This document shows positions 1 to 11,200 of a stretch of DNA of 64,000 nt, one piece after another. The translations under genes were made by a program, and so were the position numbers. The notes below the pieces were generated by a model. That model had not been told where the DNA came from. It saw only the letters and a program-made list of their open reading frames with translations, and did not search any database. Position 1 is the stretch's first letter. Every line of letters starts with the position of its first letter. Source of the stretch: Ashinkailepas kermadecensis. Lineage: Eukaryota; Arthropoda; Thecostraca; Neolepadidae. The DNA is taken from positions 124,001 through 188,000 of the forward strand of contig JAOTOM010005104.1 in assembly GCA_034440615.1 (NCBI GenBank), read 5' to 3'.

Positions 1-318
1 CTTCAATCCAGTGCTGGTTGTGGCACAATTAGAAGCCCCAGTGCCCAACACAGATTACGCTCTTGTGCTTACTCCATCGGCCCAAGGAGTCTAGCTAGAG
101 GCCCCCGAGTACATGCACATTATAATGCACTGATACATCATATGCAATGACGTCGTCTCTGTGATAACGATCAGCTCGTGCCGTTATTTCTGATGCGCTC
201 ATTTTCTTCCACGTACTCATGTGTTTCCATCATCTGCAAGCTCATTTTCTCTTATCGGGTGTCATTTACCTCCATTCCTCACAATGTATCGACACCATGA
301 CTGTGTTGCTGCGTGCAG

Positions 319-426
319 GTCGAAAGGATATTGATTTCCTACGCCCGGACCGCCAAAAAGATGGACATGCGGAAGCTGAAGGCGGCCGTGTGGGACATAC
401 TGGTGGACAAAGGGCGTGACAACAAG
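319..426 (+). CDS. NCAPH: NCAPH penultimate coding exon
   Basis: This 36-codon exon starts after GTGCAG at 317-318 and ends before GTGAGT at 427. It carries the invariant kleisin motif TAKKMDMRKLKAAVW. Both ends are phase 0. Bases 1-318 are intron; nothing else is recognised there. Confidence 0.92.
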
Positions 427-1125
427 GTGAGTTTGGTGTTGCATGTTGCGAGTGTGGGTGGGCCAGCCAGCATGAAGCTCGGAGCGGTGTATAATGTCGG
501 AACGGTGGGTATCGATGCTGCTTTGTTTTCAATAGCACTGATCTGTAAGCTAGCTACTGGTCTAGTATTGTTTGGCAAGCTCGCTACTGATGTACTAAAT
601 TAGTTTTCTGTGAGATCATTTGTCAACAACGAATGTTCGTCGCAATTGATGTCCGTCGAAACAGAGCATAGTTGGTTGGTTATTTGGGTTTAGGGTGCAT
701 CGACCAGGTTCGGCCATTTAGAACAGAAAACAGACACAGTAGAAGAGAAAGAACGGAAAACGTCCATAAAACAGAACACTGCTCCAGTCAGCAGTCGGAC
801 AATCAGCATAGGAAATTAAGCACTTGTTGGCGGTAGCTTACGTCTGCCGGTTCGCCGCCGACAGGAGAACGACGTGGCGACGCCGTCGGACGCCCGCCAC
901 AAACAGACCGACTGCACCACCATCACCACGATGCCGCCCGAGCGCAACTACAGCTTCCGCGAGCTGTACCACTGGCTGCCGAAGCGGCTCAGCGCCAAGA
1001 TGTCCGACAACCTGAGCGTGGCGCTGGCCTTTACGGCGCTGCTGCACACTGCCAACGAGCGGTGTCTGCGGCTGGTGGGCGCGCGCCGACTGGAGGACGT
1101 GCTGGTGTCGCAGGAGCCCGCCTGA
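319..1125 (+). CDS. NCAPH: Condensin complex subunit 2 (kleisin NCAPH/barren), C-terminal two exons
   Basis: Two spliced segments, 319-426 and 865-1125, encode the C-terminal 122 residues of the condensin I kleisin. In the family this part forms the winged-helix domain that docks on the SMC4 head and closes the condensin ring in mitotic chromosomes. Visible family signatures are YARTAKKMDMRKLK in the first segment, then LPKRLSAKMSDNLSVALAF and LLHTANERCLRL, ending LEDVLVSQEPA and TGA. Both junctions are phase 0 with consensus sites (AG/GTC; AAG/GTGAGT; ACAG/GAG). The rest of the gene lies upstream of the window. Exon GC is much higher than the intron's. The stop codon and last codons seed a 40-bp minisatellite that follows directly. 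Orthology comes from recognised family motifs; no alignment was run. Confidence 0.93.
671..716. repeat. SINE 3'-tail-like fragment
   Basis: The segment 'gttggttggttatttggg' followed by 'agggtgcatcgacc' matches in form the tail of tRNA-headed repeats in this window (CGACG..CCAATAACCAACC), read in reverse. Similar tails occur near 6154-6196, 7278-7312, 17236-17275 and 18770-18812. It lies in the NCAPH intron. The assignment rests on short similarity only. Confidence 0.4.
865..1125 (+). CDS. NCAPH: NCAPH terminal coding exon
   Basis: The acceptor is CGACAG at 859-864 and the TGA is at 1123-1125. The first ~25 residues (acidic/polar, ending TMPPERN) are poorly conserved linker. The last ~60 match the kleisin C-terminal domain. 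The intron at 427-864 holds only a short SINE-tail-like segment near 671-716. Confidence 0.93.
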   Translation, partial: ENDVATPSDARHKQTDCTTITTMPPERNYSFRELYHWLPKRLSAKMSDNLSVALAFTALLHTANERCLRLVGARRLEDVLVSQEPA

Positions 1126-1462
1126 TCCGCCCTCCAGATGTCCGCCGCAGTGTCGCAGAAGCCGGTGTGATGTCCAGAGTTCTGCCGCAGTGTTGCTGGA
1201 GCCGGTCTGATGTCTAGACGTCTGCCGCAGTGTCGCAGGAGCTGGTCTGATGTCTAGACGTCTGCCGCAGTGTCGCAGGAGTCGGCCTGATGTATAGACG
1301 TCTGTCGCAGTGTCGCTGGAGCCGGCCTGATGTCCGGATGTCTGCCGCAGTGTCGCAGGAGCCGGTCTGATGTCCGGACTTCTGCCGCAGTATCGCAGGG
1401 GCCGCCCTGATGTCCAGGTGTCGGCCGCAGTCTCGCAGGAGCCCGCCTGATCCGCCCTCCAG
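1105..1462 (+). repeat. 40-bp minisatellite grown from the NCAPH stop-codon region
   Basis: About eight imperfect 40-bp units, each carrying CTGCCGCAGTGTCGCAGGAG followed by CCGG..TGATGTC. The coding tail 1105-1137, including the codons for VSQEPA and the TGA, recurs almost exactly at 1430-1462, so the array is bracketed by two copies of the gene's last codons. The array forms the start of the 3'UTR. Long open frames on the - strand here are by-products of the repeat. Confidence 0.9.
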
Positions 1463-2368
1463 GTGTGTCGCCGAGCGCCAAGCGACTGGTGGTACCCGCC
1501 GCCTGGATCTGCGGCGCTGGCGGGCTGACGGTACCCGCCGCACGGCAACTGATGCTCACCGGTTGTTGGAACTTGCCTGACGACCCGCTCCATCTGTGTT
1601 ACGGTTTTAACAGGAAGGTCATGTTTTGACAGATGACGGCCGATGTGCTCCGGGCAGTGCGTGGATTGTAGCTGCCAGACCACCGATGCACTGACTGGCA
1701 TTGTAACCGCTGTGTGGGGTGTCTCGTCTGTAAATGCTCAGTTGGGTGATCTGCCTTGAACTCACTGGCATTCCAGGCACAGCTGGAGATCTCAGCGGTC
1801 TTGTCGGGATTGAACTGTAAGCCATCGCAATTGTTTTATAGCTGTAAAATACGTGTGCATCATACCTTCCGCGCTGTCTCTTTGCAGTCATCGTTTTAAT
1901 TAGAGCTTCTCCGATTTCCGTCTCATTTATTGCCTCACTCGCCGGTATAGGATGCTGGGCTGGTAGCAAATACGCGTGCGGTCATCCCGGGCCAGGATCC
2001 CGTCTCCAGTGGCAGGTGGTCAGTGCGCCGTCAGCGGTGGCAGTCCCCGCATCACAATATATGTATGTACATACACACACACCTGCGCAAAAGAACATCC
2101 CAAAACGAAAGGCATGCGCTCCACCACCGCAAGCCGGTCAGAACACATCGCAGTCGCCTTCCACGGGTGTACTCGCATGTGTCGTGCGCACACGGCCCAG
2201 CGCTTAGTGGCGGCGGCAGCGGCACCGTGCGCTGCCACCCGCGTCAGGTACTAGCCGTACTAAGTTCGCCCCCCCCACATACACACAGTGGGAGGACGGC
2301 CAAGGTGTGTACCGGTGTAGCCTCAACACGAACACCGTCCGCCGCCTCGCATGACTACGTAAATATCA
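1463..2368. other. Intergenic sequence, nothing recognised
   Basis: Mixed-composition spacer downstream of NCAPH. There is a short CA-rich patch near 2061-2085 and a poly-C run near 2269. No convincing exon, RNA gene or mobile element was seen. Confidence 0.5.
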
Positions 2369-2584
2369 CTGAACTACCGCGCGTGCAAGCCTGTGGCGAG
2401 TTGCTCGCACTCCGACTCGTCACTGAACTACCGCGCGTGCACGCCTGTGGCGAGTTGCTCGCACTCCGACTCGTCACTGAACTACCGCGCGTGCGCGCAT
2501 ATGACGATTCACTCGCCCTCCGACTCGTCACTGAAGTACCGCGCGTGTACGCCTGTGGCGAGTCACTCGCCCTCCGACTCGTTA
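2369..2584. repeat. 54-bp minisatellite, 4 copies
   Basis: Units begin CTGAACTACCGCGCGTG at 2369, 2423, 2477 and 2531 and end at 2584. The period of 54 is a multiple of three, which explains open frames reading an 18-residue repeat. No splice sites or protein family support coding. Confidence 0.9.
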
Positions 2585-2624
2585 TCCGAACTGATGTCTT
2601 CGGCAGCAGCTGGCAGCTTGGTGG

Positions 2625-2740
2625 GGAACACAGGCCCGGTCACCGGACTGTGGGTACAAGGGACGGTCACCAGACTGTGGGAACAGGAATCGTTCGCCGG
2701 ACTGTGGGGAGAGATGTCGGTCACCGGACTTCACCTTAAT
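2625..2740. repeat. Short ~27-bp imperfect tandem repeat
   Basis: Four imperfect copies of GGTCACCGGACTGTGGG plus a variable spacer directly follow the 54-bp array. Confidence 0.7.
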
Positions 2741-2984
2741 CGAATCACTGATGGGCGCTTTTTGTCTCCCTCCCCCCACCCCGGTTCCATAACAGCCAAA
2801 CTAAATGGGACAGCAGGTTGAGACTCATTGCCTTCAAAGAATACTAGGGTACATTGTGTGAACACAATTGATCTCAAGGTCATTTTAGACCATGTTCTAA
2901 TGACTCATTAAGTCGTTTGTAGATGCTGTTATTAACGTCTCAAACGATTGATTGTTGTTATGAGATGCAGGTGGAGCTGGTGTA

Positions 2985-3130
2985 CCAGAGGTAATTTTGT
3001 TGCTGTGTGACCTCCAGTGATACAATATTCGTGATATAGGGTGGAATATACCACTTACTGAGCAGGGAATCGACATCCTTCCCAAGGAAGTATTGACATC
3101 GTGCTTCTTGGTGCATGTTCATGGACTGGA
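2985..3130 (-). repeat. Fragment of dispersed repeat family ending GTGGTATATTCCACCCTA
   Basis: Read on the - strand, this contains GGATGTCGATT followed by AAGTGGTATATTCCACCC and a cacgaatatt tail. It matches 52640-52760 and the right half of the copy at 18960-19080. Target-site structure is not visible. Confidence 0.6.
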
Positions 3131-3639
3131 CATGACCTCCATATACTTCATGCTAAGTCTCCTTGCCTCGCTTCGACCAGTATCCCGCTTATGGGCCTCA
3201 TGTTAAGCTCATAACGGATCCGGGATCGTGATGCACGAACATCATGTTACGTAATTCGACGTAAAGGATAAGGCAATTCGAGACAAGAGATAAACATAGC
3301 ACCTATGATGTGCTAGGTTATGCAATACCAGTTTATAGCACGGGCATTTGTATCGTTATCGTTGATGTAGGCATCCCCAAATGGGTACCTCTGAAAACGC
3401 AAAATGGGTACGGTTATATTTACGCTATTGACTCGAAACTGAGGTTGAAGGATTTTGCCAGTACTTTAAATGACATTATTTTCATGGCGAATTTTGACAT
3501 CCTGGTAAATCTGTTTCGACATCTCACACCTAACCATTACCACTATTTTAACGCTGGTGACCTCAACTATGTCATGCTGAGTCATTTCGATGTTATTCAT
3601 TTCATTCAAATATGACCGCTTAGGAGCTGAAAAGATACT

Positions 3640-4370
3640 CAAGTCGTTATAAAATCGATATATCGGTTACCAAAGACATCTTTACCTGCGGGGTCATCAT
3701 AGGTCAAGCATACATATATCTGTTTTGAGGTACAATGCTTTTCCAGCCTAGAACAGTTGCTTGTTGCCACCCGACACAATCTAACACTCCAAGTCAATCC
3801 ATCTGTAATTATTGGGTCAGTGACTACTGTGTGACCTCAAGTAAGACATGCTTGGGACGACAGAACAGGAGAGTATTCTGTGGTATATATGAAAGTGTAA
3901 GTCAGTTTTTCGAGCTTCTCGTAGAAATGCAGCCTACAGACATGTAATGCATTGCACACTGGACCAAAACGGCAATTTCGCATTCTCCCCAGATGACCTC
4001 ACTTGTCCAAGGACAGCAAGTTCAGATTGTATAATTATTGGCATCTAATGCATGCATCGACCAACACTTAAGTTTTATACAACTCCAATGTCCTTGTTCA
4101 CAGTAAAAACGTGCACTCTCGGAGTACTCAAATATGTCTGCTTGACATGGCCTGTGACCTCAAAGGCATTATGGCAGATTATGCTGATATGCAAGATTCC
4201 GGAGCATGTACGACTATTTAGGTCAGTTTTTCAGTTTATCTATGAGAATGTGTCCGAGTAAATGCATTGCGTTGTATGCTGGACCAAAACGGCAACTTGA
4301 CCTCTTCCCCCAAGTAACATTACTTGACCCGAGACCAGAGTGCCTACATGGGCAATTTTAAATACATACT
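3640..4370 (+). repeat. Diverged tandem duplication, ~313-bp unit
   Basis: Two diverged copies share GTGACCTCAA, GTCAGTTTTTC and, 313 bp apart, CTGGACCAAAACGGCAA (3958 and 4273), followed by 'tgacct..cttg'. No coding potential was seen. The unit may be part of a larger dispersed repeat. Confidence 0.6.
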
Positions 4371-4432
4371 GTGTACTCAACTACAGTTGATATTTTATGG
4401 TGTCCTGCCCGGTTTGCGCATTAAATGCGAGC

Positions 4433-4604
4433 TCTCGGTTTGGGTTCTTTTACGACGCATTCAACCGCTAGGTCATATAGCGTCACCAACCTTTCACGCC
4501 GATTTTTCGCGGGTGGATTCGGTAATGCCGTCGGATGTGAGATTCGAACCCACAATCTTGCGATCAAGAGTCCGACGCTCTACCAACTGAGCTACCGCGG
4601 CCCC
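4433..4604 (-). repeat. tRNA-Lys-like SINE (or tRNA pseudogene with SINE tail)
   Basis: On the - strand from 4604 the sequence starts like a tRNA. It has a D-arm/A box TAGCTCAGTTGG, an anticodon loop CTCTTGA (anticodon CTT, Lys) and a T-arm/B box GTGGGTTCGAATCTCAC. The acceptor stem does not pair and the anticodon stem has two mismatches, so a working tRNA is unlikely. The following ~100 bp (AATCGGCGTGAAAGGTTGG, GACGCTATATGACC, GCGGTTGAATGCGTCG) match the tail of the other tRNA-headed repeats in this window, at 38952 and 47696. Confidence 0.75.
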
Positions 4605-5020
4605 CAAAACCCCAGTGACTGCCGGGTTAATAGAGTACGCGATGCAGATGTGACACAAAGACGCCTTCCATCGACTGCCGTATTATCGTCACGGTGAAAT
4701 TCAAAGGTAAAGCTATTGTTTTTTCGACCGCAAGATTAAACACGAAAACAGGAGACATTGTCATTTGAGCACATCTTTGCAAAACAAATGACCTATCAAA
4801 ACCCAAGAGCTGAAAATATTATCTAAGAACAGAAGTTCAGAGCATTTCACATTTCAAGCACACCTACCATTTCTGGACATGCCAACATTGGAGCAAAAGG
4901 GGGAAGGAACAGTCCGTACATTTTCACCTTCGGATAAGTCTACCACGCATGAGATTGTCACTGAACAGCAGAATTGCATCTGCAGCACTGCTGGGGATGG
5001 GGGGGGGGGGCGCTCGCCAC

Positions 5021-5274
5021 TCACCACATGCATCTGTAGTAGTTGAGCCACTCCTGCACCATCTGGGCGACGAGCAGCGGCGGCCGCGGCAGCTGGCACT
5101 GCGTCACCAGACAGCCGCCGTCCGTCACGCACACGTCCAGCCACTGGCGCAGCAGCGCCTCCTCGCGGCCACGCTCCGCGCCAGACACAAAGTGCACCGG
5201 CAGCAGCTTGCCATCGTGCGCCATCAGCGGGAAGAACACGACGCCGCCAGTCTCCGGGCTGTGCAGATCAGCGC
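5021..5274 (-). CDS. ZRANB1: ZRANB1 exon 7: C-terminal exon
   Basis: Encodes ADLHSPETGGVVFFPLMAHD, LLPVHFVSGAERG, LLRQWLDVCVTDGGCLV and VAQMVQEWLNYYRCMW, then TGA at 5023-5021. The acceptor is CCGCAG/GCGC. The bases at the stop (TGTG/GTGAGT) also form a near-perfect splice donor, so a further short exon encoding an acidic tail cannot be excluded. Confidence 0.9.
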
Positions 5275-8200
5275 CTGCGGGCAACGGTCCGGTCACAGCC
5301 GGCGGCCGCACGCGATGTCGGGTCAAATGCTGTACATCTGACGTCATCAGTCAACTATGATCCAACGTGATAAACTACAACTTTAAAATGCTTCTCCGGC
5401 TACTGTACACTGCGCGAATCGGTATCATCCACACCGTGCCGACAGAACTCAATGGATCGCGACTGACCGGATCACGAACGCATGTGTTTGGTATCGTAAG
5501 GTGAGCAGCTCGCTACGGGGTAATTCTGCTACACTTTGGCGGCTCAGTTGGGCACTCGGTCAGGACAGATCACTGTGGCCGGTGATCTGCACACGAACGA
5601 CCCAAAAATGTTGGGGGGGGGGCTCGGCGGACGGGAGCGCAGTCTCTCTATCCACCGGGTTCACCGTTCAGTTACCCGGTCACACGAACGACGGAACATC
5701 GCTGATTACGTCATCGGCATCATATCACGCGAATACTAACTTCGATTGATCTGGTTCATCCCGTGCAGACGTGGCTATGCTAGCACGCTGGCCGTGTCTG
5801 CGGTGTAAACGGGACAGAGAGCGACCGCCGCTTTGAGGAGCGAGGCCTTTCCTTCCACAGCCACCATAATCACGTGACGCTGCGATAGTAAAGGCCTCGC
5901 ATCCTCAGAGGACCACAGCAGTTACCGGCACCGGTGATATGAGACGACGGAGGCATGGCTGGCAGCAACGCCGAAAAATGGCCGCGGGTGTAGCCCAGAC
6001 AGATGGGCGACTTGGAACAGAACGAGGAGTCCCACAGCAGTGGCAGGTACACACCTGCCAACACGGCAAGCTCGTGGCAGCGCCGACACCCATCTACATG
6101 TACATGTCATCATTGCCGTGTACGTAGCGGTCACCGACTTAATCACTTTGTTAGTTTCTTATTTGGGCTGTAGGGCGCTTCGACCGCTGCGGTCATGTTG
6201 TTCCAAAGGACTTAACCACTTCACTACTGAATACAGCCCAAGCAACACGAATGAGGCGAGTATCATGATGGATCCACAATCCCATGATCTCTGGGATCTA
6301 TGTGGCAGCTCCACTACACAGGCCAGTTCACACAGCGGCAGCGGTTTGGTACTAGTTGACCCTCACCAGCGAGGTTTCCCGATAAAGACTGACCGACGAG
6401 GTGTTCCCAGTAGACACCCTGACCAGCGAGGTGCCCCTGGTAGACACATTGACCAGCGAGGTGTCTCTGGTAGACTGATCAGCGAGATGTCCCCGATAGA
6501 CACCCCAATCAGCGAGGTTTCCTCGGTAGACACCCTGACCAGCGAGGTGTCCCCGATAGACACCCTAACCAGCGAGATGTTCGCGGTAGACACCCTGACC
6601 AGCGAGGTATCCCCGATAGACACCCTAACCAGCGAGGTGTTCACGGTAGACACCCTACCAGCGAGTCGTCCCCAGTGGATCATGACAACGTAGGTGTCCG
6701 GAACAGCTGGTCAGGAAACCATCCTCAATTCTTACCTTCGAACCTTGCATACCCGAGCGCCTCGCCCCTGAAGCTCTTGACGTATTTGACACCGTAGACG
6801 ATGACGGGCCGGCGGATGAGGTGGGCCAGCGCCCACACGTGTAGCTGCTCCAGCGGCTGGCCCGGCTTGTCGAGCGACAGCAGCTGCACCCAGTCGTGGC
6901 GCAGCTGCTCCTCGTCCAGACTGTACTGCAGCTGCTCAGTCTGCTGAAGCTCGTACTCGTGCCACCGCGGGTAGAACCTGTGCGCAGGCACGCCGCATGC
7001 GTTACGCCACCAGTTGCGGCAGCGCCGGCCAGAACAGATCCGAGGCAAGGCGATTTGGCCCAGCCGCACCCTCCACTCGATATACTTGGATTACATTTGG
7101 TTACGAACTGGTCAAATGAATGATCCGACTGTGGAGGGCAGCCAGGGAAGGACCCCATGCGGGCCGACCATATGTGCGGAGGCGCATCACAGTCGGTCAT
7201 GACGCACCTTCGTGCGTATCACATACGCACAGCAACCTACAATCCGATGTCCGTCCATCCCATCTAGTCACAACGTTGTTGTTATGGTTTAGGAGCGCAT
7301 CAACTGTATGGGTTATACAACGCCAATCTAGTGACATCGCGCTCGCCCCTTTGTCCCAGCATCCAAGTCGAATCAGCCAGCCCTGACGCTCACAAACATC
7401 ATCCCATCACACGCTCATCTCCACCCAGCACCCAGCCACCTCTAGGTCGGCTCGCATTGTAGCATCGCCGACCCTCTTCCAGATTCATCCCCTCATGAGC
7501 TCACCTCCACCCAACATGCTCTCGATCGGCTCGCACTGCACCATCACCGACCCTCTCCCCAATGCCCTCACGAGCTCACCTTCACCCAACATGCTCTCGG
7601 TCGGCTCGCGCTATAGCATCACTGACCCTCTCCTCGACCCCCTCTCGCGCTCGACTCCACCCACCCGGATGCATCAAAACCTCACGGCCTCACGCGCAAA
7701 TATTCACCCACACAGCATCCCCAAGCATCTTCCGACAATCGGCCCGGCACATCCGGACCGGTGCAGACCAGCGTCCGTGCACCATGGCGGCCGCGCCAGG
7801 CCACTCCGGTGCGACGGGCCACTCACGCGCTGGCTGCGTCGTGCAGACTGTCGAACAAGGCGCGCCGCAGCGTGTTCTCCCGGTCGAACACGCCCCACGT
7901 GGTCTGCATCACAGAGTCGAGCAGGCAGTCGCCGGCGGTGCGGTTCCAGACGGCGTACAGACGCGAGCCCAGACGCTCCGTCACGTCCAGGCTCCAGTTG
8001 ATGATGGGCGCGTCCACCTCCAGCTCCTTCTGCACCTCCTTGTCGAGCAGCTCCTCGAACAGCTGCTGCTGCACAACGTCGGGCAGCTCCTCGATGTCTG
8101 TTACGGCGAGGTCTGGTTAGCGGAGGTTGCGGCGTTCTCGGTGAGCCGTCCTTGGGCTCGCGCCGCCACCACACACCACGTGGTGGCGGCCATGCACAAG

Positions 8201-11200
8201 ATGGTGGCAATCTTGATGGTAATGGTTATGGTGAACGGCATTGATTGTTTACGAGCGATGAAACTATTCCACAGCAAAATGCTGCACGAGGTGTGACTGG
8301 GCGCCGAATTAACTACGTTATAAGCGAAGCAGCCTGATCCTTTCCCCTCCCAGCGAAAATATCATATAATTACTGTATCAGTTTTTATATCAGTCTTACA
8401 TATCACGTGTCAATGGTGAGAAGAGGCATTCATATCAGACTGTATCTATACCTCTTTATTTTGCTTTTATTCACGTTTTCAGACGCCGAGAGCCACGGAG
8501 GTATTATTGAGAATTTAATCTTGTTTTGGGATTGGCTCAAAACAAGAAGCACCTAAGTGCACCTCAAGATTTTCATATGCGGATGTACACAATGAGCATG
8601 ATGTACATGATGAGCAAAGAACCTTTAGCGACGCTCCTTATCCTCCTCCACTTTAACGACGCTCATACGTATCATTCAGGAGGTGCAGCATCCAGGAGAC
8701 AAGGAACAGTGTTCAAGGTCTCCATGGACCCACGAGCAAACATTCCGGTTTCAATCTTCCTGAGCGATCGAGATATCAGTGCCAAAGGAACACGTTGGAA
8801 GGGCTGGTGCGCCCACGTGGCTGCTTCTTAAAGCTACCATTGAGGCAGCCCCGGCAACTGCTGCATGGTGTCCTGAATATCCCACATAAGATAGTGATGA
8901 GCACTCCACAATGATGAGTATTTCGGGGACACCAGTGTACAGCTCACAGGCGCCCACACACACAGAGGGTGAAAGCTTGGTCAAGCGAAGTCGACAGCAG
9001 CCTAGAAGCGCGCGTCGGACCGAGCCGTGAGGTGCCGCCCACTGACCTGCCGGCAGCGAGAACCACGTCATGTCCGTCATGAAGTAGCACGGGAAGGCGG
9101 CCTTCTTCTGTCGCAGCGTGGTGGCCACGCTGCGGCGCACCGCCTGCGCCAGGTCGGGCGCCACAAACGACGGAACGCGCTTCACGCCAGAGTCGGAGCC
9201 CTCCATCCGCGACAGCACCGTGGAGAGGATCGTGTCCTGGCAGAACCTGGCCGCCGGGAACAACACGTCACCACAGGCCTCTCCCACACACCAGTCAGCC
9301 ATTGCGCACACGCACACCGCTGCTGCAGTGACAGCCGGTGCAGGCTGCACCGACGTCATATACCCCGTACGTATGTCAGAGGTTGGTTCTCACCTGATGG
9401 CGAAGTGGGTAGGGCGGATATGGCTCTCACCTGATGGCGAGGTGGGTAGGGCGGATATGGCTCTCACCTGATGGCGAGGTGGGTAGGGCGGATATGGCTC
9501 TCACCTGATGGCCAGATGGACCAGCGTCATGCCCACGTCGAAGGCGGCTGGTCGATTGAGCAGCGCCACCTCGGCGCGGCTCAGCTGTCGCGCTGCGTCA
9601 CCACCTGCCGCCACACGGCACATAACACAGTATATTACAAGAGAGAAAACGTAGAGAACCACCTCTTCACAAGCACCACCAGCACTTGCCGGACGACATT
9701 GGAGAACTCTCTATTGCGCTACCATTAATCTGAGCTCCACCATAAGGTTATGATGTACCTCTATATCACATCAAGGTACAGCCTTGAGAGCTGTACTTGC
9801 CTACCTGCACACTAAACCGCAAAATTTCCCACAAGTTGATGCTGCAAATGACAAATCTGGCGTTGTCAAAGACCAAAGTTCCTGTTGCAAAGTTGCGTAA
9901 GCAGCCACTGACACCGGCAAGCAGAGTATCCTACCTACCGGCTACCGAGGTACCTTACCTATCTACCGGCTGCCAAGGTACCGCCACCTACCTACCGGCT
10001 ACCAAGGTACCCTACCTACCTACATACTGGCTACCGACCAGCTTAGGTTCCTACCTAGGCACAAACGCAGGATTTAATGTTGAGGCTGAAATGTACCCAC
10101 GATACACAACACTCATACCTGGCAACGGCCCGTGAAATAAACGAGAACACCGATATCAACCATCAAACAACTTGATTCACTGCAATTTGCGACAAACCGA
10201 CACACCTTGACATGCAGAGCTCAGACGCCTGGAAATGTACTTTATCCGCATCAGGGCCAATTATTCAAGTTGTCTTTGGCACCAGTGGCCGGACCTCTGT
10301 CGTGAACTGCATGTCAGAAAAGGCACCAGTGGCCGGACCTCTGTCGTGAACTGCATGTCAGAAAAGGCACCAGTGGCCGGACCTCTGTCGTGAACTGCAT
10401 GTCAGAAAAGGCACCAGTGGCCGGACCTCTGTCGTGAACTGCATATCAGAAAAGCGCATGTATTACTCTTAGTTCATCCTCGCCTTTCTGGCATCTATAC
10501 TCACACGCATGGTGGGTTTTGCATAGTCTGACAAAGTGGTGGTCCAGAGGCTAAAAACCTGATGGAGAACGGAGCACAACAGCCGAAAACAACAAAGCAT
10601 ACTGAAGGAAACAACTTGGTTCACAGTGAACGCCGCAGGCAAGCCCAGAAGCAATGTGTTTGGTATTAATTTCAAACATTCATGAGATGGGAGGCCTTCC
10701 ATACAGAAAACAAGCCTTCACTATTCCAGTAATGCTACAAACCGCTGCCAGTTGAAATATTGCAGGCGTTTTGGTCTGTTTTTTTTTAAGAGGTAGACAA
10801 ATCCTAAAACTCCAAATTAAAGCTTTCATGGGGATCCTCTAAATTTGTCATGGCCAACTATCTCCCTCTTGGCACACCTACCAGCTTCTATTCAATATCA
10901 CATTTGGGTTCTGTAGGTGTGGCATGCTGACTAATCTCACGGGATGCGCAATGTTTACATGCTTTGCAACGAGTGTATGAAGGTGTAGTAACAAGCAGCA
11001 TCACAAGGTCAGTAATTAACTGAGCGCAATTCACAAGATTTGAATCTAAGTGTGCATCTCTAGTAGAGGGCACATGGACCTGCAAAACACTTACATAAAA
11101 GGAAAACATCCGATTAAAAGTGCATATTATTTACAGTTTCGCCTCACATTTTTCAAGCAGGTCACCTTGCAGGGCAGGCCAGTGGAGACGGTTTGCACGT

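Noticed and set aside
838..1701. Long - strand open frame (287 residues) opposite the NCAPH end
   Set aside because: It is the reverse strand of conserved coding sequence and the 40-bp array; the repeats and GC content keep it open.
4531..4604. Functional tRNA-Lys(CTT) gene
   Set aside because: The acceptor stem does not pair and two anticodon-stem pairs are broken; it continues directly into a SINE tail.
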